Below, one piece after another: positions 9,162 to 26,570 of a DNA stretch of 26,570 bases. Source of the DNA: Salpingoeca rosetta (lineage: Eukaryota > Opisthokonta > Choanoflagellata > Craspedida > Salpingoecidae). The translations under genes were made by a program, and so were the position numbers. Positions within the stretch are counted from its first letter, which is position 1, and every line of letters begins with the position of its first letter. The stretch lies in assembly GCF_000188695.1 (NCBI RefSeq), contig NW_004754920.1:99264-125833 (forward strand). Direction: 5' to 3'. The notes under the pieces are model-generated. The model was not told where the DNA came from and searched no databases. It saw nothing but the letters and a program-made list of their open reading frames with translations.

Positions 9162-10371
9162 CACAACACGCACGGGTCTGCGCGATCTTCTGGTGGGATG
9201 GGGCAAGACGACGCTCCAACAAAGAACCGCAGCTCAATCCTGCCATGTGCCAGCGCATGCATGCAAGCACAACATTTAAAGTGAGAACGGCTCAAACACG
9301 TATGCAGCAGTGCACAGAGCGACATCAAAGCCACATCAAAGGACGTACGGAAATGGATGTGGATGACGGTTGGTAAAGGCCGACAGGAGGGAGCCCCACG
9401 TGGCCCGCTGTGCATGGCGGGCTGTTGCATGGCCACGGGCGGAAAGCACACCGATTAGCAGCTTTGGCTTGCTGGCAGGCACCAAACACACACACCACAC
9501 AGTCCAAACACAACAGGTGTGAGACGCCATTGTGCACACAAGAGCAACAAACATGCGCCACGCACGCATTCGCAAACGACCTTGGCTGCACGATATGGAA
9601 CTGGTGTCGTGCCCACAATCGAACCATCTGCATGCATGCACAGTGTGTGAGTGAACATATGGTGCGGTGAGTGCAAACTGAATGAGTGGATGAACACACA
9701 AAGCAGTGAGCAGGTGAGTGCATGAGGTAGAGCATAGCGATGAACGCCACCAGCCCTCACCACACCCAGACACACGAGAACAAACGCCTGTTGATCACCA
9801 CCTGCTCCAGCTTTGGCAGCACGGGAATGGATCCTGGGAGCACCATCTCCTCCTGTTTATCCTGGTCCTTCACCTAGTCAACACGCACATCATGTCAAAT
9901 CACAGTGCCAGTCACGAGCAACAGCAACCAAAACCACACACACACACACACTCACTCACACACACACACTCACACACTCACTCACACACGACCAACCTGT
10001 CGGAGGACGTTGCCTGGACGCACGTCCCCTTCTTTAATAAATACGAGATCTTGCGGCGGATGCTGGCGGCCTCCCACGTGCGAGGCGAGATCAGCAGGAT
10101 CAGGTGGTTGCCAGCTCAAGCCATGGTGGCTCAGCCACAGGGACCATGCCACGACGCACACGCTGCCCAGCACCAGCGCAGCAACCAGTCCCCACACCAG
10201 CACCACCCGCAGCGTGCTTCTGTTACCCCAACTGCTGCTGTTGCTGCTGCGTCCCCAGCGCTTTGGCCCTTTGCCATCCACACCCACGCCTTCTTCCTCT
10301 TCTTCTTCTCCATCCCATTCCCAGCGCCACCCAGGCCCTCGCGCATCCCATCCACGCTCTCGCGACGGCAT
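5380..10371 (-). CDS. B3GALNT2: B3GALNT2-like beta-1,3-N-acetylgalactosaminyltransferase (GT31), 19 exons, about 743 aa
   Basis: Exons: 10371-9997, 9873-9802, 9627-9581, 9471-9349, 9239-9174, 9035-9001, 8830-8666, 8536-8443, 8320-8113, 8001-7918, 7802-7719, 7484-7350, 7236-7198, 6889-6747, 6547 to about 6433, 6354-6310, 6203-6130, 6006-5849, 5550-5380. It is a type II membrane enzyme: cytosolic residues 1-53, one membrane helix at about 54-80, then a stem. The GT31 entry motif [17 protein letters not shown] is at about 171. The insert typical of B3GALNT2 follows ([13 protein letters not shown], then [17 protein letters not shown], then [10 protein letters not shown]). The metal-binding KTDDDT is at about 580, FACGSG and [11 protein letters not shown] at about 641-675, and the Cys-rich tail ends [11 protein letters not shown]. 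In animals B3GALNT2 adds GalNAc to GlcNAc on O-mannosyl glycans of alpha-dystroglycan in the ER. Human B3GALNT2 is about 500 aa; this one has longer stem and insert. One junction (exons 15/16) is off by one base. Confidence 0.88.
5552..5640. repeat. (GT)n followed by CTTT/CTTC repeats in the last intron of the glycosyltransferase gene
   Basis: On the minus (sense) strand the 29-nt GT run reads as (CA)n directly abutting the acceptor CACAG at 5551. The following pyrimidine-rich stretch (5605-5640) reads as GAAGGAAG on the sense strand. Confidence 0.85.
6555..6627. repeat. (GT)n microsatellite, about 73 bp
   Basis: It lies in the intron just upstream (sense) of the KTDDDT exon and reads as (CA)n on the acceptor side of the minus-strand gene, close to the acceptor at 6548. 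Confidence 0.9.
6896..7194. repeat. GT-rich then CA-rich arrays within one intron
   Basis: On the plus strand 6896-7046 is GT/GAGT-rich and 7118-7194 is CA-rich. For the minus-strand gene this means (GT)n next to the donor at 7197 and (CA)n next to the acceptor at 6890. The two arms are complementary. Confidence 0.85.
7507..7632. repeat. (GT)n then CAGACA-rich repeat
   Basis: A GT run (7507-7587) is followed directly by a CA/CAGA run (7590-7632) on the plus strand. In the minus-strand intron 7718-7485 the sense order is GT then CA, a near-perfect inverted arrangement with a tiny loop. Confidence 0.85.
7863..8097. repeat. Two (AC)n microsatellites in neighbouring introns
   Basis: The runs at 7863-7904 and about 8039-8097 (with ATG and TCACACC interruptions) lie in introns 10 and 9 of the minus-strand gene. 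The coding exon 8001-7918 sits between them. Both read as (GT)n on the donor side in sense orientation. Confidence 0.85.
8849..8971. repeat. GT-rich array with a duplicated GGATGCTTTTG unit
   Basis: The array includes two tandem copies of a GT run ending in GGATGCTTTTGT, plus a shorter third variant. It lies in intron 6 of the glycosyltransferase gene and reads as (CA)n in sense orientation. Confidence 0.75.
9072..9158. repeat. (AC)n microsatellite, 87 bp
   Basis: This is an essentially pure run in intron 5 of the minus-strand glycosyltransferase gene. It is (GT)n in sense orientation, about 15 bp after the donor at 9173. Confidence 0.95.
9935..9990. repeat. (CA)n/(CACT)n repeat next to the first donor of the glycosyltransferase gene
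   Basis: It reads as GT/AGTG repeats in sense orientation, immediately after the donor at 9996. Confidence 0.85.
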
Positions 10372-10599
10372 CGTCGCGGTCGATGCGCGCACACGCACTC
10401 CTCCACGACGAGCAGTTTGCATCGTCTTCCACGTCCGCCGCAAAACGTTACTGTTGGGAGGATTACCAAAAGACACCATGCAATTTTCGCCTGCCTGCAA
10501 GCAAAGCAGAAGGCAGCAAGAAGCACAAGCAGAAGGGCGTTGGCTGCATCCAACCCAGCAACAACAACAACAACAACAACAACAACACCACCTCGCAAC
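10372..10599. promoter_or_regulatory. Shared upstream region of glycosyltransferase and SH2 genes
   Basis: The ATGs of the two divergent genes (10371 minus, 10600 plus) are 228 bp apart, so both promoters and 5' UTRs share this stretch. A (CAA)n run at about 10558-10586 would lie in the 5' UTR of the SH2 gene. No core promoter element is recognised. Confidence 0.5.
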
Positions 10600-17212
<6,613 letters not shown>

Positions 17213-17457
17213 ACGGGTCCTTTGTGGTTACATCGATTGAACTCATGCAGTGATTGTGTGTTTGAGAGATGACGACAGCGACATCGTTGATGATGGAAAT
17301 AACAGAAGAATGAACCACGCACTCATCGGGCAAGAAGAAGAGACGAATGAGACGATGGCAAGTGCGCTCATGCACGCAAGTGTCACACAGGCTGCGAAGG
17401 TGCCGTCGATTGTTGAGCATGTTTTCCAATACATTTCTACAAACAAGACAAACGACG
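17213..17457. promoter_or_regulatory. Short intergenic region between SH2 gene and GAPVD1-like gene
   Basis: There are 245 bp between the TGA at 17210-17212 and the ATG at 17458, both on the plus strand. It must hold the 3' end of the first gene and the promoter of the second. Two earlier in-frame ATGs (17347, 17419) could also serve as start of the downstream gene. No clear core motif is seen. Confidence 0.45.
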
Positions 17458-24342
<6,885 letters not shown>

Positions 24343-24691
24343 CCCTTGGTGGTGCTTGATTGCGATTTTGTCGTGTTGCTGTTACACTCGCTTGCGGCGA
24401 CAACCCAACGCTCAACCGGCTACACGAAGTAAAATGCACCTGTCTGATTACGGCAGTCTGATCACATTGTTTACTCCTCATCACTGTTACAAAACAGGGA
24501 GCGAACATACAGTCATGCCACAACTCTACACAACATACCCTTCGTGAACAAACCACCCTGCTGCTGCCGCTACACGCCATCACCCATATGAATCACTGCA
24601 CTTTCAGACACATTCTCCCATACAACACACACGCGCACGCAAATGTTCACATGCACAACCACAACTTCAACCTCAAACCGCCCCGCCCCCT

Positions 24692-24728
<37 letters not shown>

Positions 24729-24825
24729 CTCTCTCTCTCTCACAGACACACACCCACACAGACACACAGACACACACACACACACACACTCTCTCTCACA
24801 CAGACACACACCCACCCACACACAC
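24343..24825. other. Intergenic region between convergent genes
   Basis: This region lies between the stops of the GAPVD1-like gene (24342) and the solenoid gene (24826, minus). CA and CT repeats occupy 24696-24829 and reach the stop codon of the solenoid gene. No other gene is evident. Confidence 0.6.
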
Positions 24826-26528
24826 TCAGCAAGCCCAGCAGACGGTGCTGCAGAGCGATTGCGACACTGTGGATTCGGCGCAGAAGCAGCCGCCAATGGT
24901 CATGGTTGCGCAGTCAATCGAGGCAAGGTTGTTGCCTGACATCTCCACGCCACCAACAATGTTGACGGTGCCAAAGTCGATGCTGGCAAGGCTGTTCTGG
25001 TCAAGGTCAACATCACCGCCAATGTACTGCAGGCCGGTGAAGTCGATGGTGGTCAGCTGGTTGTAGTGCAGCAGCAAGTCTCCGTTCACGTGCGTGAGGG
25101 ACCCAAAGCTGATGGTGGTGAAGTCGTTGTAGTAGAGAAACAGGTCGCCCTCAATGCGGGTGATGGCGCCAAAGTTGATGCTGGTGAGGTCGTTGTTGTT
25201 GAGGCGGATGTAGCTGCCGATGCTGACGCCGCTCAGATCGATGCTGGTGAGCGAGCAGAAGCGGATCTGCAGGTCATCCCCAATGGACGTCAGCGTGCCA
25301 AAGTTGACGCTGACGAGGTTGGTGTTTGAGTTCAGGTCGAGGCCACCGGTGACGCTGGTCAGGCCCGCAAAGGTGATGGACGTGAAGGAGTTGCGGCCGA
25401 GGTCGAGCGTGCCATCGATGGAGGTGATGCCGCGGAAGTTGATGCTGGTGAGCGAGTTGCTGGAGAGATCAAGCGTGCCGTCGATGAACGTGATGCTGCC
25501 AAAGTCCAGCGTGGGCAGGTCATTGCTCCAGGCCAAGAGAGCGCCCGCAATCTTGGTAAGGGAGCGGAAGTTGATGCTGGTGATGTCGTTGTTGAAGATG
25601 GAAATGCCGCGGCCAACCTTGGTGATGGCGCCAAAGTCGAGGCTGGTGAGGGCGTTGTTGTCCAGCTCGAGCTTGTTGAGGATGATGGTGATGGCGCCAA
25701 AGTTGATGCTGGTGAGTGCGTTGTAGTCGGCCAAGAGCTCGCCTCCGATGCGCGTGACAGCGCCAAAGTCCAGGCTGGTGATGAGGTTGTGTGTGACTTT
25801 GAAGGAGCTGAACCGGGTGACGCTGCCCATGTTGATGCTGGTGATTTTGTTGTTGTTGACAATGAGCGAGGAGCTGAACGACAGGCCCGTCAGGTCAAGG
25901 CTAGTGAGGTCGTTGTGCTCTACCCACAGCGAAAGGCCAATGCTCTGCAATGAGCCCCATTCGAGCCTCGTCAGGGAGTTTGCGCTCAGCAGCAGCGATC
26001 GCCCAATGCTGGTCAAGCTGCCAAAGCTGATAGTCGTGAGGGAGTTGGAGGTGAGGTACAGCTCGCCGCCGATACTTTTCAGTTGTCCAAACGTCACCGA
26101 GGTCAGGGCATTGTGCCCAAGCATCACGCGCCCGCCAATGCTGGTGATGCCGGCAAAGTCGATGGTGCTGATCTGGGAGTGGGCGACGGTGAGCGCCCCA
26201 CCGATGTACTCGAGGCGCTCAAACACGACTGAGGTAACCGCTGACGCCTGGGACCACGAGCCCGGAGCCACAATATCCCCGCCAACGCGCTCCAGCCAGC
26301 CAAAGTGGAGGGTTGTGGTGCTGGCAGACACGTACACGGAGCCCGTTACGCGGCGCAGGTTGAAGAACTCCTCGCAGCAACATTCCACCACGGCCTGCAC
26401 CTCGCACACGGCTGCCGCGCTGATGGCGGCACGCGACACCGGGTCGGAGCAGTCGAGCGTGTCCGTGGAAGTTCCGCTGCATGGTGGCGCGGTGGTGGTG
26501 GTGGTGGTGGTGGTGGTGGTGGTGGTGG

Positions 26529-26569
<41 letters not shown>

Positions 26570-26570
26570 G
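24826..26570 (-). CDS. Secreted or surface solenoid protein with about 21 LRR/L-domain-like repeats, 5' end outside window
   Basis: One uninterrupted minus-strand frame runs from the right edge to the stop at 24828-24826 (at least 580 codons), with no intron. It begins in a Thr tract (ACA then ACC codons, 26570-26491). A Cys-rich cap follows (APPCSGTSTDTLDCSDP, VVECCCEEFF). Then come about 21 repeats of 21-23 residues of the form LTSIxFGxLTSIGGxLxLxxNx, for example LTSINFGAITRIEGDL and LTSLDFGAVTRIGGEL. The end is Cys-rich (IGGCFCAES...CSTVCWAC). The pattern resembles L-domain-like and LRR_5-type extracellular solenoids such as those of fungal Ecm33 and protist surface proteins. A role in adhesion or recognition is inferred from Cys caps and the Thr linker only. 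No membrane anchor follows the C-terminal cap, so any anchor would be upstream. The true start is not in the window. Confidence 0.82.
26491..26570 (-). repeat. Coding (ACC)n/(ACA)n threonine tract
   Basis: The plus-strand GGT and GTT runs read as about 26 Thr codons on the coding strand. Such tracts are typical mucin-like, O-glycosylated linkers. Confidence 0.8.

Noticed and set aside
25066..25726. Plus-strand frames opposite the solenoid gene, and a second minus-strand frame with many Ser/Thr-Pro repeats (25359-25862)
   Set aside because: They are frame shadows of the 66-bp repeat. Only the LTSIxFG frame is continuous, hydrophobically patterned and capped by cysteines.

Overview
This is nuclear DNA of a unicellular eukaryote, most likely a choanoflagellate close to Salpingoeca. 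The basis is inference: animal-type multidomain signalling genes, GC-rich third codon positions, very dense short introns (about one per 100 coding bases), and introns packed with GT/CA microsatellites. I rebuilt the genes by hand from reading-frame continuity, GT-AG (once GC-AG) splice sites, phase agreement and remembered family motifs. No database was searched.

Layout, left to right. (1) 91-520, minus: probable first exon of a gene leaving the left edge. (2) 777-1692, minus: three-exon, 174-residue coiled-coil protein. (3) 1891-5359, plus: KCTD9-like BTB/T1 protein with a long pentapeptide-repeat tail built from near-identical, symmetric phase-1 exons. (4) 5380-10371, minus: 19-exon GT31 glycosyltransferase that follows animal B3GALNT2 over almost its whole length. 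(5) 10600-17212, plus: about 25-exon protein with the order SH2, polyQ, two IQ motifs, SH2, RanBP2-type zinc finger, unknown C-terminal half, PPxY motif. (6) 17458-24342, plus: 20-exon, about 965-residue GAPVD1/GAPex-5-like protein, RasGAP-like domain plus C-terminal VPS9 Rab-GEF domain. (7) 24826-26570, minus: one intronless frame of about 21 solenoid repeats of about 22 residues with a Thr-rich N-terminal linker, open at the right edge.

Arrangement: genes 2/3 and 4/5 are divergent with about 200-bp shared promoter regions; genes 3/4 and 6/7 are convergent, 3/4 with stop codons only 20 bp apart; 5 and 6 are in tandem. Genes 5 and 6 would bring phosphotyrosine and calmodulin-type binding next to a Rab5-type exchange factor, but a functional link is only inferred from adjacency.

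The most striking unlisted structure is a strand-aware rule for the dinucleotide repeats. Read in the sense direction of each gene, (GT)n lies on the donor side of introns and (CA)n on the acceptor side, often running directly into the splice site, in genes of both strands. Some introns carry both and could fold into hairpins. A second oddity is a 96-bp direct repeat flanking 120 bp of unrelated sequence just ahead of a VPS9 exon (23007-23334).
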